A stretch of 64,000 nucleotides of DNA. Origin: Centrapalus pauciflorus. Its lineage: Eukaryota; Streptophyta; Magnoliopsida; Asterales; Asteraceae. Shown here piece by piece: positions 44,609 to 56,092 of this stretch. The notes beneath the pieces were generated by a model. The model did not search any database. It saw only the letters and a list, made by a program, of their open reading frames with translations, and was not told where the DNA came from. The position numbers and the translations under genes are program-made. The stretch covers positions 87,312 through 151,311 of the forward strand of contig JAANYP010006340.1 of the NCBI GenBank assembly GCA_020465985.1. The letters run 5' to 3'. The number at the start of each line of letters is the position of its first letter. Position 1 is the first letter of the stretch.

Positions 44609-44684
44609 GAAAGATAATCGGTCTTCAGTTTGATAGCCCAAGCTTCATCTCAAAATGACGGATACTCTTTCTGTTTGATAACCT

Positions 44685-47098
44685 CTAATTGATCTTTGAA
44701 GTAAACTCTACAATCAGCTTTCTATCATTAACGCTCAGAGCACCCTTCTTTGTCTTTCTCTTCTTATCGGCAGCTAGTTTTCCTTTCAAGCATGTCATCA
44801 CCTTTTGAAAAGTTCCATCACAAAACTTATTCAACTCTATACTCCGCATAGCCCTCAGATTTTGATCTTTGTCTTTGTAGACTGCAACTGAATGCTTGGC
44901 CATGACTACTTGAAATTCTTTCAAATTTTCCATGAACTTGATAAATCGGTTAGGCGTAGTAATATTGATCTTTCTCATACCTCTTTCAACCCCAATTTGT
45001 AGATCTTGCACTGACATGAGCACCAGTTTGTATGCATGAAGTGAAACAGTGTCTTAAGTGCAAATCTACAATGTTCATTTCTTTTATTTCTGCACAACTC
45101 GTCAAAAAGATCTTCAATATCAATCAAATTCATACCAAACATATCAGCCTTGGTGAACACGTATGTATTTCAATCAGTTGTGGTCACCATGAATGTAGGA
45201 TAAAATATTTTCACGAACTGATCCTTCTAAATCCTAACCAGATTTGCTATCCTAAATTCACTTATGACCTTTTCCACCAGTTCAGCTTCGTTTTGTAGAA
45301 AACTAGCATAATTCACTATATTTGGCATATTCGGTTCCAGCACTCTAAACAACTTCAAAAATGTGCACGGAGCTTGCTTTTTACAAAATATCTTCTTTTC
45401 AAGGTGATCTTCTAAGTAAGGAAGCTTGTTTCTCTTTCTGATGTAATCAGCATATTGCTTTGCAGATAAGTCCAACACCTTTATCTTTTTCTTCCTTATT
45501 TCATCTTCATTAAGAAGTGTCAGCATGTCATTGATTTCTTTCTGAACAACCCTCTGCACTTCAAACCTTAACTGATGTTGTCTGTGTGAATCATCAGCCA
45601 GAATATACTCATTAAAAAACTTATACATGATCTCAACTTTGTTTAGCTCCTTAACTACTTGAGGCATCACATTCTCCATCGGAAACGACTCAACTTCCTC
45701 TTCTTTTTATTGTAACTATTACCTCAGGCTTTTCCACTGTCAGCGTCGGTACATCATCTTTCAAGATCTGTTCAACTAATTCTTCTTCCTCTTCTATCCT
45801 TTCAACTCTCAATGATATTTCATTCAGATCAAACATATCATCATCACCAGACAATTCAACTTCTTTCTCAACCTCCTCAATCATTAATGTTTGACCTCGT
45901 TCCACATTGTCTGAGTCATCATACTTTTCAAAATTGTAGATACCTGATTGAATACTTAGAGGAACTGGAACATCTTCATGTAGAATCAATTCCAGCTCAC
46001 TCTGAGCATCAACAGGTTTCTCCTTTGAGCTCCCAGCCTCTTCTCCACCTATCTCTTTTTCTTTTTCGGGATATGTAATCATTAAAATGCAAGTCTCTTG
46101 TTCTCCAAGATTCCTCCTCTTCTCCCCCTCATGAGGAGCATCATCGGAGTCATCATCATGCTAATCGTGTTTGCGTTTAGGAGCAGAAGCTTGTGCTTTA
46201 CACGTTTGTTCGACTGCAGATATTCTCTCTGACATAGCTCCCAAAGTAGTAACCACTGTACTCTCCAATCCAAGCATTCTTTCTCGCATTTCATCAAACT
46301 GATCGTACACAAAATCTTAGAGCTCATCGATTGATTGTTGTGGATCTCTTTGTTTAACTTCTTCAGCAACATTCTTTCCCTATAACAACTTTCGAATGTT
46401 TGACATTTGCTCCATCATCTCTAAAAATTGATTTGTCATTTGATTAGAAACACCAGCAATGGCTTCATTGAGCTTGTCTTCAATGACAAAGGGTGACATG
46501 TTAACCACTGGGTCACATAAACTTCCAGTTGACACAACAGTTAAACTTGTAAATAGTATTCTGTGTGGCCTACGGTCAGAGTTGGCATTGACATCGCTCT
46601 GGTAGGACTTCCAACCACTTCAAGTGAAGTAGCAACAAATGCCTCCAACACTATTGTTTTCTGACAGGAACACTCAGTTCTACTGCACTTACTTCAACAC
46701 ATGAAGTCGACTCAAGTGTCCAAGAGTGTATAGGATCTAATTCTTGTGCTTGAGCAAAAATTGTACACCCGGGCAGCTGTGTACTAGTTCCAATATCCAT
46801 AAAATCCAAAGCATTTAAGGATAGACTTTGTGTAAAATCCCGGTGAGAAGTTGAAACACCTTCTTGTTGGGAAGAAGGTGAGTGGCTGGTGGGGTGTGCA
46901 TTTGCCAGTGGGATACTGACTGTTTCAATGCTAACTCCCATATGGGAGTCAACAGCAGATGTGGCTAGATCCCAGCTTTCTGGGCTTAGAATCTCTCTCA
47001 CACTCTTTCTTGCAATCTCAACTATATCAATTTCAGGTAACCTTTCAGGTTCAGAAAATTCAATCATAGCTGCACCACCCTCATTGTCATCATGACCC

Positions 47099-47190
<92 letters not shown>

Positions 47191-47932
47191 TCCTTCATTA
47201 CCTCATTCTGCAATATTTGACAATGTTCTTTCAGAGTCAGAACTTCTCTCACCACCCCTCACCTGCTCCTATACTTCCCCTAACTCAGATTGGTTTCCCT
47301 GAACATCAGTTCCTTGCTTATGTTCCTGCTCTCCTAAGACTCCCTGGTTAAGAAAACCCGGTTCTTGGGTTTTTATAGGAGCATGATCTATTCGATATAA
47401 TTTCACACTCTCACACTCTAGATCAGCGTATTTAAGAAGAGCTTCTAGAATAGGCATTACATTTGCATTAGGTGCATCTTGTACCCCATGTAGATTCATC
47501 ATTACATAGTCTGAGCATTTTTGAGCATTTGATCTCTTCGGCATTTGCACATTCGCTCTCAAAATGCCCCTTATCAATATTTGTATGAATCGTTGAAGCG
47601 ACACAAACTTCCTTGCTCCGTTTCTTGTTTTTGCGAAGACAACTTCCTTGAGGTCCTCCCATATGCATTGAGCATAATCGCAGTGCTTATTGAATGCAAT
47701 TCCATGAAATATCCTCAAGCAGTGAATACTTCCTCTGTCAATGCCGGTATGTTTTGAAGTCATACACATGTTTACTATTCCAAATAGGGTGTACCACTCT
47801 CCTTTTAATCCATTCCGATGGAACTTAGACCTCCTAGAAGCAAATAAGATCATGAACCAATTCTTCATCAGACACAAAATCTTCAAAATCAGCTAAGTCT
47901 GGGAAGTTCATTGTATCAATTCTTCTTGGCAG
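44685..47932 (-). pseudogene. E4 env-like ORF (the only ORF of E4)
   Basis: The reading begins near MNFPDLADFEDF (about 47911). From 47886 one frame runs to 46651 with two in-frame stops (near 47269 and 47210). A poly-Asp tract, encoded by the (GAT)n repeat at 47096-47188, lies within this frame. Further pieces are 46372-46082, 46082-45690 (very acidic: LSGDDDMFDLNE, RIEEEEELVEQ), 45679-45227 (YADYIRKRNKLPYLEDHL), 45160-44975 and 45023-44685 (Lys-rich end). The N-terminal region resembles the E3 env-like ORF. There is no zinc knuckle, protease, integrase or RT motif. Function unknown. Confidence 0.7.
47096..47188. repeat. (CAT)n / (GAT)n microsatellite within the E4 ORF
   Basis: About 30 trinucleotide units with a few substitutions. 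In the E4 frame (minus) they read as poly-Asp followed by EGHDDNEGG; the poly-Met reading is a shadow frame. Confidence 0.95.
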
Positions 47933-48963
47933 AATTAAGTTATGACAGAGTCTGGCAAGGGTGAACTTTACCTTGAATTGATCTTAGTGACTTTGAAATG
48001 ATGATTGCCAACAGCGGGTACAAACTTGTTCTAAGCCTTATCTTAACCAACTCGAATTTAACATAGATTTTTTCTCGAAACTTCCTTTGATCGAGTTAAA
48101 GCCTATTAAAATTTCCTAAGTCCTAAACATCACTGAAAATGCAAAAATTGATTCTAGAAGTATTTTGGCTAAACTTTTTACATGAGTCCACTCGAAAAAT
48201 CTTTTTAAAAACTTTTCCTTTACTGAAGCTTGGCCAAAAACAACATTTAAGTCCTCAACAATTCGATTTTCAGTGAATGAAGAACTTCAAAACTTTGGTT
48301 TTTCAAACTCAAATTAAATGTTGTGTGTTTTGAGATGAAACTTGAAATTTTATTTTCAAGTTCATATGACTAAGACGAATCCAAACACACTTTCAATTTC
48401 AGAAATAAACCATAAAATCATAATAACATAAAAACACACATCGACACACCATGAACACACACATTAAACAGAAATGAACATTAAAACTCGAAAAAGAGAC
48501 TGAAAAATATAACAATGTTAGTAAAAAACGTAAAGACTTACAAATTTCCTTTATGAACTTGAAATCCAACTCAGAATGTTGTTTACTTCGTGATGAAGAA
48601 ATGGAGAGAAATTTTGAAGAAGATTGTGAACAGTTCTCGACTTTCGTAAAAGTAAAATTTGAATTTGTAATTCAAATTTATCGGCAACTGCTTTTTTGAA
48701 AAAGCCAGCCCATCTTTAAAATTTTCAAAAACATTCTATTATTTGAAACAAGTAAGCCCATTTAACAAAAAAAAAAAATTACACACTGAAAAAAATTAAC
48801 AAGTAAAAAAAATATAAAATGATCTAAAAAAAATTTAACTAAGAAAAAATTAAAATATAAAAGAAAAACCCTAAGGGTTTTTTTGAATTTTCAAATCGGC
48901 GTTGAAACAGTGGTTATAAAAATTTAGAAAATTTCGAAATCAATCAAAAAAATTGTCATTTCT
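47933..48963 (-). other. E4 5' leader, no gag or pol
   Basis: 1 kb between the primer site and the ORF. AT-rich with A-runs, no ORF above noise and no capsid, zinc-knuckle or polymerase motif in any frame that I can find. Confidence 0.65.
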
Positions 48964-48965
48964 GT

Positions 48966-48979
48966 GCTCTGATACCAAT
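48966..48979 (-). promoter_or_regulatory. E4 primer-binding site (initiator Met tRNA)
   Basis: Minus strand ATTGGTATCAGAGC just inside the 5' LTR; TGGTATCAGAGC complements initiator-Met tRNA. Confidence 0.9.
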
Positions 48980-49266
48980 TGTGAATTCAGTTTAATCAAT
49001 CACAATAACATAAGAATCAATTAAGAACAAGTAGGTAACACTAACCAAATGATTTCTTTGCACAAATTGGGAATTACAGAATGAAGAACAAATACGTACA
49101 CTGTAGCCCTAGCAATGAATTCCGTGCAACTACTAAATGCCAAAAGTCAGATTCGTACCTTTTTAGAGTACAACATTCACTATTTATACAAAAAGTCATA
49201 TCTATGAAATAATTACAATTCAACCCCTAGACTAATTATTTTCATCAACTAAATTAGATTCCAACA
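48980..49266 (-). repeat. E4 5' LTR
   Basis: 287 bp, paired with 44308-44593. TATA (minus TATAAATAG) at 49180-49189. Bounded inside by the primer site and outside by GATCC. Confidence 0.95.
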
Positions 49267-49639
49267 GATCCTAAGGCTAAAACATGTAAGGAACATTTTA
49301 TTGTACTACATGAACTTAAAATACACAGATTAAACTACCTAAAAATGCTAAAAACTGAACTTAAAACCCTATAAAAATTCAAAAATCAAAAACATAATAT
49401 AATACATTATATTCGAAAATAAAGCAATAAAAACTTTACCTAGAGGTGCAGATGCAATAAAATGCAAGAAGAATGAAGAAAATCGGTTGATTTTGGAGTT
49501 TTGAAGCTTGAAAAATGATGGATATGGCGGTGGTGTGCGACGGTTTAGGAGAAAAGAAGGAGATGAAATATCTTAATGAAGAAGAAACCAAAATCCCACC
49601 TATTTAAAAAGGCGGGTCGGGTCGGGCGAAACTGACCTG

Positions 49640-49799
49640 GCAATTCGTGTATTCGTGTCATTTTCACGTGTCAGACCCAAATTTGACATCACATGAATAC
49701 ACGAAGGGCAATAAGTTTTATCTCAATTTTTAAGATGTATTCGTGTCGTGTCGTGTCTCTCACAAACTCGTGTATTCGTGTCTCCAATTGCCAGGTGTA
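49640..49799. mobile_element. Possible small MITE with CCTGGCAATT ends
   Basis: The ends read CCTGGCAATTCGTGTATTCGT... and, inverted, CCTGGCAATTGGAGACACGA.... The inside is full of ATTCGTGTC / GACACGAATAC words. About 160 bp, non-coding. I found no matching target duplication, so class and exact borders are open. Confidence 0.4.
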
Positions 49800-50045
49800 G
49801 GCGAAAGCTTAGATCCGCGTGTTTTCATAGCAAGATGGGCGAGCCGGTTTTTTAAAAAAATTAAGCAATATGGGCTTAAAAAAATTAGAACTAATGACTC
49901 AAAAATTAAAATCAATAAAATGTTGAGCCCAATAATAAAAAAGCTTTTTGCATTTTCTGATATAGATTAAATATGAAGACAAAGATAAATAGACTAAGCA
50001 GATAAAATTAGGTTTAATTTAACAAAGCTGGTAATTTTGACAAGG

Positions 50046-50195
<150 letters not shown>

Positions 50196-50381
50196 AAAAA
50201 AAATAAATAAATTAAAATTAGGAACCAACAAAAATATTTTTGAGATTTTGTTTAAACTATACTAAGAAATAAAATTGTACTAAGACACAAACAAAATAAA
50301 ATCTTTTTGACTTTTTGGTAAATTAACAAGCTAGTTAAAATTAAACATTAAAATCTTTTTGTGTTTTTCTGAAAGATTACT

Positions 50382-52019
50382 TAATATAAAGAGTAAATTA
50401 CATAAATGGTCCCTGTGGTTTATAGCAAATTACAGGTTTCGTCCCTAACTTTTAAAAATTACACTGATAGTCCATATTTTGAAACCTTGTTACGTTTTCA
50501 GTCCCTAAGCAACTCAATTTTTTAAGAATACCAATTTTACCCTTAGAAACTAATTTCACTTATGGTCCTTAATAAATTAATTAAGTTTTTACTTTATATT
50601 TAATTATTTGGATATTCATAAATGTTTAACTAATAAGTACTTTACTTATATATTAATAAGCACAACTATTAATTTTAAATATTTATTTATTTATTTCTAC
50701 ATTTAGTCGTTTTAAAGAAAATTATTTTTTTTATTAATTTTTGTTTTATAAAATATTTTTCAATCTATTTATGTATTTAATTAATTTATCATTCTTATCT
50801 TTATATATTAATTTTTAAATGATATTAAAAGTGTTTTTGAAATTCTAAACATGTAAATATATACATTCATTTATAAATTATAAAAATCATTTATTCTTAG
50901 TTTACAGATTTTTATTGGTAGAATATTGTGTATTTAACATATGAAATAGTTTTAGTAAAGTTGTATTATTCCTAATAAACTTAACAAGATTGTAATCCTT
51001 TAGCATTTTTAAAATTTCTATGGGTGTAACATATCATTTTTTTCTAATGTTTGAAGAGTATATAATACTAATTCAATTGGAGTATTAAATATGGATCATT
51101 ATTTTAGATGTTTTTTATTTTTATTTCACAAACAACAAAATGTAAGAAACTATTAAATCATTTCAAAAAATCTATTGATAATTTTAAATAAATTTTTTAA
51201 AAACACTATTTTAAAATTAAAAATTAAAACACTATTTTAGTATTAAAAAACAAAACATTATATTATGACATTAAATATACATTAAATTCTTATTTAAAAT
51301 CATCAAAGGTTTTTAATAAATAATTAAAAAGGTTTCTCATATTTTTTTGTTTATGAAATAAATATAAAAAAGAAAGAGAAAAAAAAGTAAAGTAGAATTT
51401 ATATTTATTAATGATCATATATTTTATTCTATTGAAACATTAGAAAAAAAATGATACGACATGCTCTTAAAAATAATAGAATGGTAACAAATTACAAGCC
51501 TTTTAAAGATTATTTAAAATAATATATTTATAATAACATCATTTCATATGTAGAATTTATGATGTATACTAATAAATATTTATGAAATAAGAAGGGAAAT
51601 TTTTTAAAATTTATAAATAAACGTACATATTCTACATGTATAAAATTTCAAAAACAATATGAATAACATTTAAAAATTAGTATATGAAAATAAGAAGGAT
51701 AAATTAATTAAATATATAGATAGATAAAAAATTATGAAACAAAAATTGATAAACGAAATAAATATTTCCATAAAAAAAATGATATTATAAAATTCAAATA
51801 GTAATTTATAAATCAAAAACTAAATTAATGAATTAGGGACCATATGTGAAATTTATTACAAGGGCAAAATTGGTATTAAAAAATTGAATTGTTTAGGGAC
51901 TAAAAGCGTGACAAAGTTTTAAAATATGGACTATCAGTGTAATTTTTAAAAGTTAGGGACGAAACCTGTAATTTGCTATAAACCATAGGGACCATTTATG
52001 TAATTTACTCTAATATAAA
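50382..52019. mobile_element. Non-autonomous Mutator-like element with 9-bp target duplication
   Basis: The element spans 50391-52010 (1620 bp), flanked by perfect TAATATAAA duplications (50382-50390 and 52011-52019). Both ends read GAGTAAATTACATAAATGG... inward, with long terminal inverted repeats of roughly 170-220 bp at high similarity. The interior is very AT-rich with no ORF. Nine-base duplications and long inverted repeats are characteristic of Mutator-like elements. It sits inside E3, so it is younger than E3. Confidence 0.9.
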
Positions 52020-52096
52020 ATTAAAATTAAAACAACTAAAGACTTAAAATTTTAGAAAATTAAAAACTAAGATTACATAGACCAACATCCTGAAAA

Positions 52097-52112
52097 TACT
52101 CCCCCTCAATTA
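52097..52112 (-). promoter_or_regulatory. Second, internal polypurine-like tract of E3
   Basis: Minus strand AATTGAGGGGGAGTAT lies 300 nt after the pol end, with TGTTGG shortly downstream (52087). It is placed as the 3' polypurine tract would be in a Copia element without an extra ORF. It may be an accessory tract or a relic. Confidence 0.5.
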
Positions 52113-52418
52113 AACACATATCCTTTCTAATCTGGACTCTAGAACCTTTTTACCCATTGAAATATAGACAAACCTGGAATTAGCCAGCGTCCCACTCAAC
52201 TATGAACAATTCACATAGCAAATTTCAGGATCATTAATCATTAAAAATATATATAGATAAAGACATATTGAATTTAATTTTGTGACACAACCTTTAAATT
52301 TAAATAACAGATATTTTCTAAATAAATGAATTTCAAAAACGTATGTTTGAAATAGAATTATTTTAGAAAATGTCTGAAATCTAACTAGAATGTGGATTCA
52401 ACATGCCGATATGAGATA

Positions 52419-53105
52419 CTAAAAACTGAAACGAGGTTCGTCTATAGCTTTAGTAATAATATTAGCAAGTTGATATTCTGTGCCTACAAAATACAATTTA
52501 ATTGTTCCCTTTTCTACGTGATCTTTAATGAAATGATACCTGATATCTATGTGTTTTGTTCGTGAGTGCTGCACGGGATTGCAAGAAATAGCAATCGCAC
52601 TTCTAGAATCACAGTTTATTGGGATATTGGTGAGCGAGAACCCATAATCACGTAATTGTGTTCTCATCCACAGTACTTGAGAGCAACAGCTTGCGGCTGC
52701 TACATACTCAGCTTCTTCTGTGGATGTTGAAACACAATTCTACTTTTTGGAAGACCAACTCACCGGTCTGTCTCTCAAAAACTATATTCCGCCTGATGTG
52801 CTTTTCCTATTAACTCTACAACCTGCAAAATCAGCATCTGAAAAGGCAGTAAGATCAAAGTTGGTTCCCTTTGGATACCAGAGACCAAGATCGGGTGTAC
52901 CCTTAAGATAACGAAAAATGCGTTTTACTGCAGTTAGGTGTGATTCTTTTGGATCAGCCTGAAAACGATCACAAAGACATGTTGAAAACATTATATCTGG
53001 TCTACTAGCCGTAAGATATAGTAAGGATCCAATCATTCCTCTATAAGATGTATTGTCGACACTTTTCCCGAAAGGATCCGTGTTTAACTTACAGTTTGAA
53101 GCCAC
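52419..53105 (-). pseudogene. E3 RNase H, decayed
   Basis: 53105-52782 reads TASRPDIMFSTCLCDRF, GLWYPKG and FSDADFAGCRVNRKSTSGG. After a break, 52667-52419 reads SRSAIAISCNPVQHSRTKHIDIRYHFIKDHV, the conserved end of Copia RNase H. Frameshifts separate the parts. Confidence 0.88.
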
Positions 53106-54187
53106 GGGAGTTGCGATGCTCGTGCAAGAGTCTAACTTATACTTCTTGCGAATGTCAAGAGTATATTTTGACTAGTTCACAAAAATCCCATTTTCAAGTT
53201 GTTTGACTTGTAATCCGAGGAAAAAGTTCATTTCCCCCCATCATACTCATCTCAAACCTGGACTCCATTAGGGATGAGAAATTCTTATAGAAATTACAGT
53301 CAGTAGATCCAAATATAATATCATCAACATATATCTAGACTAGCATTATGTGCTGGCTTTCCTTTTTAGTGAACAATGTTGTGCACCACACCTTTGCTGA
53401 AACCAACGGAGATAAGAATATTGGAAAGACTGTCATACCATGCTCGAGGTGCTTGTTTCAAACCATAGAGGGCTTTGTGTAGCACATAAACATGAACAGG
53501 TTTATGTGCATCAACAAATCCTTGTGGTTGTTCAATGTACACCTCTTCGTTGATTTCACCGTTCAGGAAGGATGTCTTGACGTCCATCTGGTACACTTTG
53601 AAGTCTTTGTGTGCCGCGTACGCCAAAAAGATTCTGATTGCTTCTATCCGTGCAACTGGAGTGAAGGTCTTGTCATAATCTATGCCTTCTTGCTGTCGGT
53701 AGCCTTTGGCGACAAGTCTTGCATTAATCCTTACCGCGATGTCATTTTCATCTCGTTTGTTCTTAAAAATCCAATTTGTTCCGATTACGGTTTGGTCTTT
53801 GGGTTTGGGAACTAACCGTCATACTCTGAGCTGTTCAAACTGGTTGAGCTCTTCTTGCATTGCCACAATCCAATCTGGGTCTATCAAGGCTTCATCAACA
53901 CGAGCAGACTCTATCATACTAAGGAATGACGCAAAGAGACATTCATTAGAAGATGCCCTTCGAGTTTGGACACCGGTAGAGAGATCACCAATGATTTGTT
54001 CGGTTGGGTGACTCCATGTCCATTTCGTCTCGTGTGGAAGGGGTGAACGAGATTGAAGCTCAGTGGTGAGTGTGCTAATGAATGATGAGTCATGATCGAT
54101 GGTTTCGAATAAAGGTACCACTGGTTCCGGTTCGGGTTCGGCTTGATCAGTTAAATGGATAATGTTTGGCATTATGTGTGAGGGCAT
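53106..54187 (-). pseudogene. E3 reverse transcriptase, decayed
   Basis: 54187-53819 holds the linker and the RT start (WIVAMQEELNQFEQLRV). 53626-53366 holds KVYQMDVKTSFLNGEINEEVY and LYGLKQAPRAWYDSLS. A YVDDIIFGST-like catalytic motif survives near 53310, with a stop a few codons before it. At least three frameshifts. Confidence 0.88.
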
Positions 54188-54752
54188 TTCATGAGTAGAT
54201 TCAACTGGAGATGTATATTGGATGAAGTGGATGGTGGAGGATATAAAGTGGTAGGTGTATCAGATGGAGTTTGTTGCGCAGTTGAATCGTTGGATGTGTT
54301 AACTACAGAAGAAGATACATTAGAAGTATTAGCACTAGAACCAAAAATTTCTACATAAAACGGATCAAATAAATTAACTAAATCAGAAGCAGAAAAAGGA
54401 GTAGATTGAGAAGAGTCTCCAGGCATTGGTGTAATGTGTGGTCCTGATCAACTTCGGGTGACAGTTCAACCATTTCATCGAATATGACATGCACACTCTC
54501 ATTGATTGTCCTGGTGCGAGTGTTGTATGCGCGATATACCTTCGATTCGGATGAGTATCCAATGAAGATTGCTTCATCCTCCTTTTCGTTGAATTTCCCG
54601 AGGTTATCCTTGTCGTTAAGCACGTAGCACCTGCAACCAAATACACATAAGTATTTTATAAAAGGAACTTTAGTTAGAAAGAGTTGGTATGGAGTTTTAT
54701 TGAAGCGCTTATGGATTATGGAGTGATTCTGCGTGTAGCAAGCAGTTGACAC
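54172..54752 (-). pseudogene. E3 integrase C-terminal region
   Basis: CYTQNHSIIHKRFNKTPYQLF, FGCRCYVLNDKDNLGKF and IFIGYSSESKVYRAYN are the conserved motifs after the Copia integrase core. A frameshift near 54400 follows, then a Ser/Thr-rich linker. Confidence 0.87.
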
Positions 54753-54761
54753 GACTTCAGC

Positions 54762-55187
54762 TCACAAGAACGGAGGTAGCTTTGAGTATGTCAGCATTGT
54801 GCGAGCAGCTTCCACGAGGGTACGGTTACGCCTATCCACGATTCCATTTCGTTGAGGTGTTCTCGCAGCTGAAAAGTAATGATTAATACCTTTGGATCGA
54901 AGGAAGCTCTCAACTACCGAATTCTTGAATTTCGTGCCGTTGTCTAATCGGATTGATTGAACAGACAACTGCTGTTGGGTTTCGACACTCTTAATAAAAT
55001 CTATGATTTCTTAAGCTATCTCATCCTTGGATCACAAGAATTTAACCCATGTATATCGCGAATAGTCATCCACGATAACCAACACGTATCGCTTCCCATT
55101 TATGCTTTGTGTTCGCATTGGGCCGCATAAATCAATGTGAAGTAACTCCAACACTCTCTTTGAAGATGGTTCGGGTTTTGATTTGTG
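54762..55187 (-). pseudogene. E3 integrase core with altered catalytic residue
   Basis: RLDNGTKF holds the second catalytic Asp. The third motif reads RNGIVDRRNRTL where the family has QNGV(A/V)ERRNRTL, so Glu is replaced by Asp. The first motif region is broken by stops. Confidence 0.85.
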
Positions 55188-55787
55188 TTAAGATCTTTTC
55201 ATTTTTCCTTTCTCACATGCTCCACATAGATGATGCTTTTCGTATGTCAGTTCTAGGACTCCTTTAACCAGTTGTTTCGAGGCCAGCTTGTTGATATTAA
55301 AATTTAAGTGGGATAACCTTCGGTGCCATAACCAAGAGTCTTTTGATGAGGCTTTTGATGATAGGAAAATGCTATCCTTAACCAGAAGCTTAGTTACGTC
55401 GATGGTGTAAAGGTTAGAGCTTCGGGAACCGGGTAAAATTTCTTTTCCATCCATACTCTTAACACTACAGTTCTTAGCCCTAAATGTAACTTCTAGCCTT
55501 TTATCGCAAAGTTGTCCTACGCTAAACAGATTATGAGATAACCTCTCAAGATAGTCATCATCCTTGATGACTAGATTATTCAAGACTAAATCCACGTATC
55601 CTTTTATACGAGCATGATTATTATTCCCGAATTTGACTGTCCCACAATACTTTTCTACTATGTTGGACAACAACTCTCTCCTCCCAAGCATGTTCTTAGA
55701 GCAACCCGATTCCATATACAATATGGATTTTGCCTCAAAGGAAAAACATGCATACAATGAAAGTCTATAGGCATTAAACAAATCCAT
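55188..55787 (-). pseudogene. E3 protease and GAG-pre-integrase domain
   Basis: MESGCSKNMLG replaces the usual LDSGCSRHMTG; the catalytic Asp has become Glu, so the protease is very likely dead. WLWHRRLSHLNF and LCGACEKGKMKRS mark the GAG-pre-integrase zinc domain. The 200 codons are open. Confidence 0.87.
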
Positions 55788-56092
55788 CGAAAATTAACAA
55801 GCAAACCGTGTTCTAAACCGAGATGTTCAAAAAACATGATGATTTTAGACCGGGTCCTGAGCTAAGTGCATAGAAGACAAACATGTCGGTTTAAGCACAA
55901 CCGACAAGCAGAAGATTGGGTCCTAGACTATGATAACTAGAAGCCTATTCAATGAAGTGTGGGTCTTGATCTGAAGTAACCAAGAACCATCTGCATTAAA
56001 ATCACACAACTTTGGGTACCCATCTTAGGATGAGTCCTTTTGGGTTAGGTGTTCCAGGAGAATATGGCACGTGTACAGTCTTAGGAACCCAT

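Larger units (their letters stand above)
44308..49266 (-). mobile_element. E4: LTR retrotransposon carrying only an env-like ORF
   Basis: 4.96 kb with paired LTRs, primer site, polypurine tract and near-perfect target duplication. It is inserted in E3 between pol and the env-like ORF. With no gag-pol it must have moved using proteins from another, probably Sirevirus-like Copia, element. It is older than G1 but has fairly similar LTRs. Confidence 0.9.

Noticed and set aside
47064..47255. ORF with a run of about 25 Met residues
   Set aside because: Shadow frame of the (GAT)n repeat; the neighbouring frame with poly-Asp joins the real ORF pieces.
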